A DNA stretch of 64,000 nt from Pieris napi (Eukaryota; Arthropoda; Insecta; Lepidoptera; Pieridae), in the NCBI RefSeq assembly GCF_905475465.1, contig NC_062240.1:1255001-1319000 (forward strand), in the 5' to 3' direction. The position numbers and the translations under genes were made by a program. Under the pieces are notes generated by a model. It saw nothing but the letters and a program-made list of their open reading frames with translations, was not told where the DNA came from and searched no databases. Below, piece after piece: positions 10,438 through 22,299 of this stretch. Every line of letters begins with the position of its first letter. Within the stretch, counting starts at the first letter, position 1.

Positions 10438-10708
10438 CCAGATTAGTATACACCTATTGTTGTACCGTTACATATAAATAGTGAATTTAAAATAAATACG
10501 GGATGTCTACACCTAGGTACGTAAGGTCCTAAATCCTACCCGATTTGGTTCATTAAAGTGGATTTTTTTTGGGGCAAGCTCACCACAATAATTGAATCTC
10601 TCACATACTACCACTTATGTACCTTTAGCTGTATCAAAAGGACGACGGTGTCATCAGCGTCAGCGATTCAATGTTCAATAAAATCGAAACAGCCGCAATT
10701 ACATCCTA

Positions 10709-10899
10709 AAAGATAGATAGTAGCCGATTCTTAGACTTCCTGAATATGCATAAAAAATTCATAAGAATCGGTCGAGTCGTTTCGGAGGAGTATGGGAACG
10801 AACATTGTGACACGAGAATTTTATAAATATGATATTTATTATTAATAGTGCAGCAGACAAACATCCTTTATTTGCAGCCTAGAACATAATTTCCATATA
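10709..10899. repeat. Direct repeat of 9260-9463
   Basis: Shares AAAGATAGATAGTAGCCGAT through the Helitron-like end and then about 80 further bases (AATAGTGCAGCAGACAAACAT, TTTGCAGCCTAGAACATAAT) with 9260-9463. The match includes sequence outside the Helitron-like element, so it is either a local duplication or part of a larger repeat. Confidence 0.7.
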
Positions 10900-13795
10900 T
10901 TTTATTTCACTCAAGACTTGATGTAATATATAAACGATTTTATGCTGTAAAAGATTTTGGAAATTATTGTCTACGTGCTGTTTATATCTGCTCAAGGAAG
11001 CATTTACTATGTGATTACACCGCTACACGCCGCAATGTATTATATTGACTTACCACCTGAGAGTGAAGAGGTATTATACAGTTTCTATGGCATTAAATAA
11101 CAATCAACATTCTAATTAATATAAGGCTATGTCTAAATCATAGAGTCGTTTCAGTTAAAACATTCCCCTACCTATATTTATAAATCGAAATAATAAAATA
11201 ACGCTGAATAATGAACATAAACTATTACAGCCGAAAACAATTATACCTCATCTAAATCTTTAGAAAAACGTTGAAACGATTTAATTGATAAGAGACTAAG
11301 CTTTTCCAATAGCTTAAATCCCCGAACGAAAATTGAATGTTTTTATTGTCTTACAAGATTAAATGTCACGGGATACTTCGAGTTCTATTTGTTTTGAAAA
11401 AGTATTTTAATCGGTTTGTTCATTCCTCAAAGAATTTTATTGTTTGAAATATTTAATTGAATCTACATTGTATATAATAGAATAAATAATACATTAAAAT
11501 TGTCATGTGTATTCTTAGATCAAAGTCTAATTCAATCAAATATTTTAATAAAGTATTTGAGGTGGGAGTGAAAAGAGGTGTTGAGTATATAATTATACGT
11601 GAATATATATATATATATATTTTTAAACAGGCAAACATTACTTAATCTTATGAAGTTTACAGTAACGCTGTTTTCATAAATTTATTGTTTGTGCGTTAAT
11701 TTAATAATATATGATAAATAATAAAATATTGTTAAGTTAAATGAAAACAGTTTATCTTAATTTCATCGCAACGGAATTGAAATCTAACTTTACATTTGCT
11801 AACAACCAACATTGAAATGCTCTCGGGAGTTAGAAACAGCTCGGCGATTTTAAAAAGTAAAAATAAAATAAAAACTTAAAGTTCGGTCAACGATAAATTG
11901 CAAAAGCAAATATTGCACCGACATGGTTATTTCTGTTCTATAAAAATGCAGTTCTAGCATGTCTATTTATCTAGTTAAAATATATTTTCAATAAAAAAAT
12001 CGCGCAAAAGAAATAACAGCTGTGTAGGCATATTATATGCCTGATTAAAAATTATTTAAACTGGTCATTTGCCGGTCATGATAATAGCATGTGATTTCCA
12101 ATTCGATATAAACAACAAACTCTTGATCGTTCAATTTAATTGATATTTACTTTAAACTTTGATCTCATATCCAATTTAATTTAAGCTAATACTCTCCAAA
12201 GGTCTATATATTAAAGCAGTACCATAAAACTCATAAGTGATCGCGATGGGACGTTTTGATACGAGATTTTGGATAAAACGCTGTCTAACCGCTTGGATAA
12301 ACCGGTTTAGGAAAGGGTTTAACTTAATTACTTTTTAAATTTACTACACTGCCTGACTAAACATGCCATAGCTATTTTAGTTAAATTTGATTGACATTGT
12401 AATCAGTTAAAACCTTTAGCTTAGTGGCTACATGGACTACAAGATGTCTTTAACTTAATTCCAAAAGCCAAATAATTTTGGTTTGTAGATAAATAAAAAA
12501 CGGATTATAAACTTAGATTTATAAAAATAGTGATACAATCCAACATCATGAAAAATCTTGCTGTAAATGTTCTAAAAATCGATAAAGTCCAAAAACAACT
12601 CTACTGATTCTGTAAAAGGTACTTGAACTGATATCTCCTAAAATAACAAAGCACTCCTAAAAAGAAACAACTTTTTATATAGCTGTCGTAAAGTGGGTAA
12701 AAATAGAATATTATTATTAATAACCTCTGTGTAACTGTTTGAGGTATCAACGTCGTGATATCAACGTCGTGATGACGGTCGTGATGTACGATGTATATCA
12801 CGACGCTACGAGAAAGCTCTAACGTAGCAACGTCTTGTAAATTGTAGCAACATCTAGCTGGACTAGATAATTAAAGTTGCCGTAAGCACACACGCTATCC
12901 AAGTTTAAGGTATCGTTTCAATCAAAATTCAATTATAATAAGCATGTTTAATATACCTACCCGGGCGCCAGTGAGCTATTACACAATTAATACAATTATT
13001 AATGATTATTATTTATGGTATGGCATATGAAAAACAACATGTCATAAAACCCAACAATAAAAGGGGCAAAAGACCAGAATTGCAAAATCTAAGGTTATAT
13101 CTATAAAGTTTTGTGCTATAATTAAATTAATGTTTTTGACTTTTGAATATTATGTTACGTTTGAGTGCACGTTAGTCTTAAGTCTGTCTTTCCCTTCTGT
13201 AAGTAGTGTTAGGTATAGGAAACTTGCTTATGTTAATTATCCTTTTAGTAAATTAAGTTTGTTTTGAATTACTTATTAGTCTTAATTTAAGCTAGATCAT
13301 AAAGTTAAATAATGTCTTTATGCAGAGACAATTTATAAAAAAAAATACTTTCGAACATTAACGCTTTGACTTAAGTCATTTTAAAGAAAGAAAAATACTG
13401 AATAAAAAAAACTTACTTCATGAAACATATATTATTTCTTTTATGGCATAGTACAAAACATATTGAACTACTTCTTAAAGTGTAATTCATAACATACCTT
13501 AAAGGCAATATTAATGTATTGTATGTACTAATATTTTTTAAAGATGAAAATTAAACCTTACCTTTCTCCTACAAACCTGGCTATTTTAAATTAATGTTGA
13601 AGAATTTTTGCGATGATGGCGTATTCGCTACAATGAAAAATTTTATAACATCCTTGACGACGCCACATCCAATTTATAAAGTGCAACAAGCTCAAGTGGT
13701 TGGGACAGAACCCCAAGGTTCTTACTGAACACACAACTTGGTGGCAAGATAAACTAGACCGAGGCTGCGTTGGTGGGATATAGTTGTCAACCACA
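10900..13795. other. Long AT-rich stretch, no gene seen
   Basis: Only simple sequence stands out: an (AT)n run near 11605-11620 and a direct doublet of TATCAACGTCGTGA at about 12745-12775 followed by the complementary ATATCACGACG, which can pair. Open frames here are short and unlike coding sequence. Confidence 0.5.
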
Positions 13796-13800
13796 AAAAA

Positions 13801-13889
13801 TAGGTGTTCGAAGTTGGTCGCAAGAGTCACGAAATAGATTGCGATGGCGAAATATATATAAGGAGGCTAAGGCCCACAAGGGGCTGTAG
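13801..13889 (+). pseudogene. RTE-type LINE ORF C-terminal relic
   Basis: Reads GVRSWSQESRNRLRWRNIYK, then EAKAHKGL and a stop at 13887-13889. D-R-x-x-W-R-x-x-x-x-E-A-x-A-H-K-G-L is the usual last segment of the endonuclease/reverse transcriptase ORF in a common insect LINE class. Upstream 13600-13800 may belong to it but is frameshifted. Confidence 0.5.
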
Positions 13890-14640
13890 ACTGATGATAG
13901 TGACCAAAATAGGCAGAAGTGAGTGGCTAGTGTTATTCCAGAATTATATTTGTTAAGTTATAATAACATTCTGTGGCAAGGCGATTTGACCTACTGAGGG
14001 TTTACGACTTACTGCATGCATTTAAAATTCATGTCATGTAGAATATTATCACTAGCATTTCACATTCATTAATCATCGTAGAATAACTTTTAATAACTTA
14101 CTCTATCCACATATATTTGTTTAACACTTCATTAAAAGAAATCAGTACAAATAAAATAATTCAATAAGGAATGGCACCTATAAGGTAAGATAAAATTAAT
14201 AAGGTGAACGCAAAAAGTGCAAAGCTATATAAGATAAACCTTAGTCATAAAGAATGTAATAAAACAAAATTAAAACTTATATAGACAATGAAAACGACAC
14301 ATGAATCCCGAAAATTTCAGTTAGTTGTTAGTACAAAAATATAGACCAAGTCGGATCCATACAAACAAATCCTCATGTTTACAGATACTACAAAAATAAA
14401 AAAACAAAATTTTCACATTATTGGGCGAGGATCTAGTAGAGTAAAATTAGCATAGGATTACGAGTATGTAACTTGTTAATGGAATTCGTATTATTTGTGT
14501 ATATTATTGTTTCTTCCATAGACAAATATATCCACGGTTTAAGCTTATACATGTACATCTATAACCTCACTCACAGAATAATGTCTAAAAAATTTCATAA
14601 AATGATGTATTCGATCGCACCGTTCCGATGTCATTTCGTT
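13890..14640. other. No gene seen
   Basis: AT-rich, without recognised repeats or convincing frames. Confidence 0.45.
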
Positions 14641-14643
14641 TTA

Positions 14644-14832
14644 CAGTCAAAATCTGTTACGACATCGAAGGGACTGCTCAATGCTCATATTTAGTCGTAA
14701 AAACCGATAGTCATAATAACCGATGACACTGTATTAAGTACCTAATACAATAGAATTCAGCCGGCACCTTTAATTTTTTGAATATAACCAGTATGTTGTT
14801 TTAAACGATGTCGTCGTAAACGGTTTTGACTG
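14644..14832. mobile_element. 189-bp MITE with TA target duplication (Tc1/mariner-like)
   Basis: Left end CAGTCAAAATCTGTTACGAC matches, inverted, the right end GTCGTAAACGGTTTTGACTG ending at 14832; the match runs about 26 bp, to ATCG. Both sides carry TA (14642-14643 and 14833-14834). TA duplication and a short TIR fit the Tc1/mariner superfamily. No coding capacity. Confidence 0.65.
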
Positions 14833-14834
14833 TA

Positions 14835-15235
14835 TATTGATTTATGTATTCTATTAGATAGTTAAATTTAATCGTAGATAAAAATCGATTCATAAGCCGA
14901 ATCAAACCTAAAGAATGTTATAAAACAGGTAATAAAAGGAAACAAAGGAAAAATGGGCCGTCTTACTGCCATAAGGTTTCTTCTTTAGTTAACAAAAATG
15001 CAAATCTTTTTATACTGTCATTCTGTCTTCTGTTGTAAATATTTTGTTTCATACATTGTTTTTCACTTTCATCAAGTACTGTATATTATATGGGATAGTT
15101 ACATTTCGAATCGTACCCTCTTATGCTGTACCAGAAATCAGGATTAATTTATAATCGAGGGTATAGGTTTACCATTGGTGCATTGGTACGTTCTTATTAA
15201 TAGATTTATATACTAGCTAAAAGTTAGTCAGTGTT
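14835..15235. other. No gene seen
   Basis: AT-rich; nothing recognised. Confidence 0.4.
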
Positions 15236-15239
15236 TTTT

Positions 15240-15425
15240 ATTGACCCCTATGCCCCCCGAAAGCACCTCCGGCAAACGGGCAGCAAACTTACCAGATGTT
15301 AAGTTAATCACACTGCTCATTCTGCGAGTGCGTTACCGGCCTTTTAAGAACCGGAACTTTTCTTGAAGGACCGTAAGTTGAATTGGTTCGGATATACTTC
15401 AATGAGCAGCTGGTTCCACATACTG
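15240..15425 (-). mobile_element. Poly(A)-type retroposon 3' end, worn copy
   Basis: Contains CAAACGGGCAGCAAACTTAC, GCGAGTGCGTTACCGGCC, GAATTGGTTCGGATATACTT and GCAGCTGGTTCCACAT in the same order as the better copy at 54268-54560, at reduced identity. Confidence 0.55.
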
Positions 15426-16032
15426 TTTATTTAATTCAAACACAATTGTTTCAGGCCTCAAACCGGGGTGTGACAAAAAAGGAAACGCGTTATTTGATTG
15501 TGTTTGGTCAACAGAATCTCTAGTCCGACACGAACATATTCATTATGTCCGTTGTCCAATCACAATTGATGGCACCGTTTCGGTTTCTACGTGCATTTTA
15601 GATTCCCCCTGATGATTTACTATCTGATACGAATAAGTACTATAAAGAGTAAAAAAGATATTTGGTTCTTCATAAAGGGGTTTAGTATAGATATTTGGTG
15701 CCTGGGTCATCGGAGTGCTTTAAATAATAGAGGATTTTAGTTAATTGCTTTGTAACGAATTAATGCTATGTAACAGTTGCAGAAAATGCTTACGTCTGGC
15801 TATACTCTCGGGGCGTAACTCCGACGATTTAGGAAATCACCACGCTTAAGATTAAGATTAAATTAAGAAAGCCTGAGTGAGCAAAATGTCAATTGGCTCG
15901 TAAAATAGATATAGATTATTTATAATATTTTTTCATCAGTAAAGATTCCCGTGGTATATTGTAATAAATGACTAGATCTTTATTCAATGCAAATGAAATT
16001 GAACGGCTACAATTGTATGAATTCTTAGAGCG

Positions 16033-16205
16033 CTGTGGCCTAGTGTTTGAGCATGTGACTGAGATCTGAGATCGTTGGTTCGAACGTGTGCTCCAATTGA
16101 CTTTTATCACTATGTACGCATTTAATTCTGGTACGATGAATGAAAGCATCGTGAGGAAATCGGCATTATTTTTCCACAAAAGACGACGGCTTGCATCAGG
16201 CACTT
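16033..16205 (+). mobile_element. Degenerate family A SINE
   Basis: A box TGTGGCCTAGTG, B-box-like GTTGGTTCGAACG, then CATCGTGAGGAAATCGGC and GACGACGGCTTGCATCAGG in family order. The 3' third is missing. Confidence 0.6.
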
Positions 16206-16444
16206 ATACGTAGTCTATTCGAAATAATCGCGAAACAGCATAAACAATAAACTACAAGCTCCCACCTTTTCAGAATGCCAAATCATAAAATGATTGCTTC
16301 ATGACTGATTTGAGAGCGACCGCCGATGCGAAAACCCCTGTGTGAGTTCGAAAAGTGAGTTAAAGAATCGCAGGGCTGATTCACAAATCTGTAGCCAAGT
16401 GTTGTAGCACCACTTGGGTTTGAAAGTCTTTATATAGTTGTTAT

Positions 16445-16690
16445 AGACGCGATGGAAAAACAAAAAGAGGAAGACAGAGCAAGAGAAGGGCAGACGATAT
16501 AAAGAAAATAGGAGGCACAACTTGGACAAGAGGATCTATCAGAAAAGAATAGAAGCAGCTGGAAGAGGCCTATGTGTGACAGGACACGCTGATTACGTAA
16601 AACGGGTCATATGACGTTTTATTTTGTAACTTATATAAGTGTTAATATATTATACTGGGTGTCAGCAATAAAGGCTTAGTAATAATAATA
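16445..16690 (+). pseudogene. LINE ORF C-terminus with two stops, and 3' tail
   Basis: Frame reads GKTKRGRQSKRRADDIKKIG, then GTTWTRGSIRKE, stop, KQLEEAYV, stop. The G-R-x-x-K-R-x-x-D-D-I-K-K, then W-x-x-x-A-x-D-R-x-x-W-x-x-L-E-E-A-Y pattern is the end of a common insect LINE polyprotein. The first stop (TAG) stands where the family has Trp. It ends in AATAAAGGCTTAGTAATAAT repeats. Confidence 0.65.
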
Positions 16691-16705
16691 ATATTATAGT
16701 CATTA

Positions 16706-17122
16706 TCTATATATATAAAAATGAAACCCGTTTTCCGTTGTCACGACATAACATGAAAACGGCTTGACCGATTTGTCTGATTCTTTTTTTTATAATATTC
16801 CTTAAGGTACGAGGATGGTTCTTACGGAGAGAAAAATTTAAAAAAAATGAGTGAAACAGTCCAAAAACAACACTTTTCTATATTCCCATACAAAGTATTC
16901 GTAATAATATTTAAAGGCAATTTGAACTTTAATACTATGTTCAATGTTAGTGGAGGGGTTCCGGGAAGTTAAATTTTTATTTTTTGACATAATGTATTTG
17001 TTGTATTATTAACTTTTTTTTTTATCTTACTAGCTAGACCGGGGTCCCGAATAGCAGAATAAGTATTTAAAAAAAATAAAGAATCGACTGTTAGGCGGTA
17101 CGATGTTCGCCAGGCCAGCTAG
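16706..17122 (+). mobile_element. Helitron-like non-autonomous element
   Basis: Starts TCTATATATATAAAAATGAA directly after an A (16705) and ends GCCAGGCCAGCTAG directly before a T (17123), with no target duplication. TC at the start, CTRR at the end and A/T insertion are the Helitron rules. A short GGCG/CGCC stem sits just before the 3' end, as expected. Confidence 0.6.
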
Positions 17123-17124
17123 TA

Positions 17125-18260
17125 GGTTATAAAATAATTATAGAATTGGCACAACGCGCTAAATTCCGAATAAATGCGGATCTCTAAGCCATACCTGTGG
17201 AAAATCGTACATTTTCATTGTGAGCATTGCTATTGTATCGCAGTTTTGTTTTCATACGAGTCATTGTTAATAACAACGAGTTTTTCAATTAAATTATTTA
17301 CATTACTGCTCGCGAATGGTTGACCTTCTAATTAATGTATTATACAAAACTAGATATATTGCTATATGTAGTATTTTAAGTTATGTTAATGATTGCTTTT
17401 CTGTAAAATAACGTTTAAATGAATTTAAAATGACGCTTAATTTCCAAAAGACAACATAGGTTGTGTCAATAACGTTTTTTAAACAATAAACTAAATAATA
17501 AGCGAACTAAAACAATAATATTAGCGTATAGCAAAACTATCACCGGAAATTAGATAAATAAACTGGTAACTAATTGAGTGGAAAATTATTTACTAGTTAT
17601 GAAAATGGCGTATAAACGATTATTGTTTAATTATCTGAACAAGACACATTTTACATAAATATATAAGTATTATTTCTGGCTTTTAACAACTTAACAGCAA
17701 ACGTGGTGTTTCTAGTAAAAGCCCTTGAAAATTGTTTACTGCGAAACATTCAAAACATGAGGTAAACCTTTGATTAAAGCCCTTAAAGAACTTTTAGGAA
17801 CACACTTATACAAACAGAAGAACATCAATGTTTACTAATAAACAGATGAAAGTAGCTTTTATTTCGAATAATATTTCAAAAATAATTTCTCACCTTTACC
17901 CAAAACATGTCGCGTATGACATTATCATCCAATATTAATGCATGATTCATACAAAGTTTTATTAAGAGTGGCCACCCAGTATATCTTTTTATACAAACGC
18001 TCGTACGTAATTATGGCGTTGTAACAGATACTTCTTTGAAACTTTTGAACTAATAGGCACCTTGTGCACTATATCTAGGTTTCTATCAAAACGCAAAATC
18101 AAAATTTTAAGAAACAAATTCAGTACAAACCTCCAAAAATCAGCCTTTTTGCACAAATTTTTATATGAAGTTTGGGCGTTTATAATGTACTCATTAATTG
18201 TAATCAGAAAGAAATATTTGCATAGAAACCTTGCAAATGTAATGGAGTTTCTAAATGTAA
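17125..18260. other. No gene seen
   Basis: AT-rich; no repeat recognised. Confidence 0.4.
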
Positions 18261-18265
18261 AACTT

Positions 18266-18542
18266 TTTTTTCATAATCTTGTAAGGCTTACGAAAAAACA
18301 CGTATTTCTTGGAACAAGTTTTATGAAATTTCCGCACACTATTTTTCTTTCAATGTTATCGCGTTTTCACTTGCTGACATTGCGCTGGATGAAACAACAA
18401 GCTTTTTGGCCATGCTCGCGTTGACGTTCGTCGGACGGGGAAGGGCGCTCTTAAGGGTAAAATTTTTAAGGAACGTCTCAAAGATTTGCAATTAAGAGAC
18501 AGTGAGAAGGGTGAATTACCTTTTAGAAATTCAATTTTTAAA
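18266..18542 (+). other. Two overlapping coding-like frames, unrecognised
   Basis: One frame reads KAYEKTRISWNKFYEISAHY, continuing to ADIALDETTSFLAMLALTFV and a stop at about 18500. The next frame, about 18424-18541, reads KGALKGKIFKERLKDLQLRD, then GELPFRNSIFKIKIL and a stop, with AATAAA-like sites after 18630. Residue balance is more protein-like than neighbouring frames, and the frame shift between the two suggests a decayed gene or mobile element. I do not recognise the family. Confidence 0.22.
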
Positions 18543-18559
18543 ATTAAAATTTTGTAAAG

Positions 18560-20675
18560 AGAATTTTTGAAATATTAGCATTTTATATTTTATGTAAAAT
18601 AATTTATTGAAATCTCTAATGACGACTTGTAAATAAAAATGCCACGTGTTTTTATTATTGAAGAAATAAATTAATTTTTTTTTATATTATTTGTTTTAAT
18701 TTTCGACACTTAAAATTTAATGACAATTAAATACCTAACATATCATTCTTTTTCCATACCTCTAAGTCTCGGAAATCTAAAGTTTTAGATTTGTATAAAT
18801 ATGAACAAGAGTTAAAAATTAGTTTTCCAAAGAAGCTTTACTTCTGGCATGTGTACTTTGTACGCATGCACTTCTTAATCTATGAATATAACATAATATC
18901 TCGGAATGAAACTTATGAGATACAATGCCTGAATAAATAATTGAGTACTGCTTAAAATTTACATTTATAAGTATCTACGCTTAGCGAAATCCTTGTTTTG
19001 TTTAGTTGGGTATAATACGAATTTTGAATTACTTTCGAAGTTTCTGGTGTGTGGGCGATGACTACTGAATATGTAAATACTTACGCTCTATACAACTTTA
19101 GAAATTGGTTTTAATAAATACATAACATATATAACTAAGTGGCTTTTCATAATACACATAGGAAAAGTTGATAAGATGATATTTTTATTAATAAGTATTT
19201 TACGTGTTTACGCCATTTGCAGGTAAATAAAAGAAATTCTATCAAATTTAATAGTAAAGACATGCACCACAAAGAAGTCGTAAATAAAAGAAAGAAAAAA
19301 GGCAGAATAAAATGTGGGTGGCAAGAATGGAACTTATCAATAAATTTTCTTAATTAGAGATAAATACAAATGCAAATAATAGGAGTAATATGGCACATTT
19401 CAGTTTTTTTATTAAATAATAAATGGCTGTTCAATATGATTTTCAATACGTTTTCCTTTGTTTGCAATTAACAATTAATTGTACATGGAATTCATCGATA
19501 GGAAACCAACCAAGTATTTATGTGTCACCGTATAAATAAAATGATCAAAGAAATGGAAGCAGAGCAGAAGTTCATTTGATATAACTGACAACAAAAAAGG
19601 TAAGTTTTGAAAAAATATGAACGTCCTTAGAAGTGGGTTAGGAAAATATTACACTCGCGTCTCCGTACAAACCCTAGCAATTTTAATATCAAAAAAATTC
19701 AGAATACATGAATTTCCCCAGTATATAATATCACACGGTAAATTTTTGTCAACAAATCTTTTGAACGTGTATAGTAGTTGTAAATTGCCTGCAAGTCGCG
19801 TAAGGAAAGTGATGTTCAACTACAATATTTCTGCAACCTATTCAAAGCATAATAGGTACTTGTCTGACTTTGTCGCTGAAGAAACTAGGTTAGGTTAGAA
19901 GTTAACTTAGGTTTAGACTGGAATTTTTGTTAGTCTAATAGCAGTTGCATTTTTTATTAGTATGAAATTTACTGGTACACTCAAGCTTTTTATGTCCATT
20001 ACCTACTTAATCTTACTAAACTCTTTTTTAAATACGGGGGCAAACGAGCCTACGGAACGCCCAAAAGGGGCATTATAATTACATATATATATAATAAAAA
20101 GAGCAACACAATAGTTACGACTGTGATAAATGTTTCTGCCTTTATGGCAAATAACCCTCCGACGCAACATAAAAAACCTTGTCATTTTAAGCCCTCGTAT
20201 AGCCAGTTACATAAAATCCCGGATTTGCATTCTACCCGCTTCGTGACATTTCTATGATATTCATCTACCCTCACATTAAAATTCCATTTGTCAAAAGGAA
20301 TGTAAAAGGGTATCTTGAGAACAGGTTGACCCTTTCAATGGCCTAATATCGTTTTAACTGGGCATAGGTATGTTAGTTTAAGCACATTTAATGTGAGACT
20401 ATTATGCAAATAATGTTTACGTAATCGCGTTGTTATTAAGGTGTGTTCACCAGCTTTATATAGATCAATGTTTCTTCTATGGTTTAACTTAAAACTTGGT
20501 CATAGTGAAGAAAACAGCTGTTGATTTTAGATTTAAAAGTCAAGGACACTGGGTACTGGCTAATCACTAAGAAAATTGATCAAAAATATATTCGGACGTG
20601 GACAAAACCCTAATAGTGTCACCGAATCTAACGATTTGGTATGCTATTTTGTAGTCAAGTATTAATAGGTCCTAT
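18560..20675. other. No gene seen
   Basis: Mostly AT-rich single-copy sequence. A 93-codon frame at 19617-19898 has no recognisable domain. A worn retroposon-like GGGGGCAAACGAGCC lies near 20036. Confidence 0.4.
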
Positions 20676-20679
20676 ACTA

Positions 20680-21184
20680 TTAAAAAGAGTGGTGGAGAGT
20701 TTATTGCTAGTTCTTCTCTTCTGTTCTACGCCCTTGATTTGAGAACTGGGAGTAAATGTAAAATTAGAAGCATTAAAGATTTATTTCTTTATTGACGTTC
20801 ATAAGTGTACATTGTGTTACCTATATGAATAAACTAGCCGTTTCGCGCCCGCTTTGCTGGACGAATTAAAATAAATTTTATGTTTCATTATTTTATTTTT
20901 TTTCATATTTTTATTATTCTTCTTTTTAACTTCCCGCTAAGAAAATTGAAATATTTCGAAAATCGAGTTTTTAACAGATGTTGACGTTTAGAGGTTCTAG
21001 GAAGCCTCCCCGAATGTTTCCGCGGTGAAGTCCGTATGGATAAATTTTCATAATAGTAAAACAGCAATAAAAAAATGAAGGAACGTTGGAATTTAATAAA
21101 TAGTGGTTTAGGCGTGATTGAGCCTCAAACGAAGACCATTTTCATTATATATATATAGATTATTTTTGACTTTGACTTTGACTA
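20680..21184 (+). mobile_element. LINE 3' UTR interrupted by a Helitron
   Basis: The left part (20680-20833) is the GAGTGGTGGAGAGTTT 3' UTR through TATATGAATAAA. The right part (21160-21184) is TATTTTTGACTTTGACTTTG plus AC, the expected tail. The 326 bp between are a separate Helitron-like element, inserted between the last A of AATAAA and the following T. Confidence 0.7.
20834..21159 (-). mobile_element. Helitron-like element inside a LINE tail
   Basis: On the minus strand it starts TCTATATATATAATGAAAAT after an A and ends GCGCGAAACGGCTAG before a T. No target duplication; exact removal restores a continuous LINE tail. No coding capacity. Confidence 0.65.
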
Positions 21185-21189
21185 GGATA

Positions 21190-22125
21190 TAGCCTTCCAG
21201 GAAGACGTAGTGATGTTTGTAAGCTATGTGGCAAGTTCTCAATAATTCTACTAAATAAGTACATTCCTGGCAATGAACTAGCGGGCACCAGCCGCAACCT
21301 TTTTAGAAGTATAAAAAAGCTTCATTCTTTATACTAATGTGCTGATGGGTTTGTCTGACACATTTAACAATAAAAAATATGAAAATGGCTAGTTATAAAA
21401 ACGAAAAGCTGTAAGGTGTCTGTAATGGTATTAATTAATCTTATGTTTTATAAAACATATCTTGAATAGAAATTTAAATTATTTTTTGCTTACGAAACTA
21501 ACTGGTTGAAATCATACGTTTTAATGCTACATTCTAAGACTCATTCGTGTATCCCTAACTATAACTTTATACTTCATCTTCGCATAGAATCAGACAGAAA
21601 TAACTTAATTTTTACACATTTTGTGTCTACTAACCTTCCGTTAATAGACGTTAATTCTTTGAGCACTCAAGCAGATCTCCCACAGCCAGCTAGCACTAAT
21701 TAAATTGCTGACTCACCCATTTTTCACTTCTATAAACTTAGCCTTGGCAAACGTCAAATGTCAGTTGAAAATATGCTTTATTCAATGGGGGTACGGTTCA
21801 AATTGTATTGGTTTAATGGATAAAATAGGCCGGGGTTGAAAAGAAGCACTCTTGCTTGAAGTGGTGGTCCTAAGCTTTGTAAGGCTGTTCACTGTTATCG
21901 TAAATCAAAATAAGGTATTTTATTCGCGAGCATTTAAACTGCCTTAAAACAACACCACCATTTAAATTGATCTAACTCCTAAATACCGTGTATATGAGGA
22001 GAAAAGTTGACGCAAAAAAACAACTACATGAAATCTTACACTCCATAACTTTATAGATATTTTTGTTTTCATTTAATTTCATTATTATTAATTACTTAAG
22101 ATGTCATGTGGAACAGGGTTGCAGC
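21190..22125. other. No gene seen
   Basis: AT-rich; frame 21506-21703 has no recognised domain. Confidence 0.4.
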
Positions 22126-22130
22126 TCCTT

Positions 22131-22295
22131 ACAAAAAGAGTGGGGGAGAGTTTATTGCCAGTTCTTCCTTTTCGTTCTACGCCCTTGATTTGAGAACTGG
22201 CAGTAAATGTTAACTTAGAAGCATTAAATATATATTTATTTTTTGACGTTCATAAGTGTACATTGTGTTACCTATATGAATAAATGATTTTGCTT
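22131..22295 (+). mobile_element. LINE 3' UTR copy
   Basis: AAAAAGAGTGGGGGAGAGTTT through CTACGCCCTTGATTTGAG, TTTTTTGACGTTCATAAGTG and ATATGAATAAATGATTTTG. Closely similar to 20680-20833. Confidence 0.7.
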
Positions 22296-22299
22296 CTGA

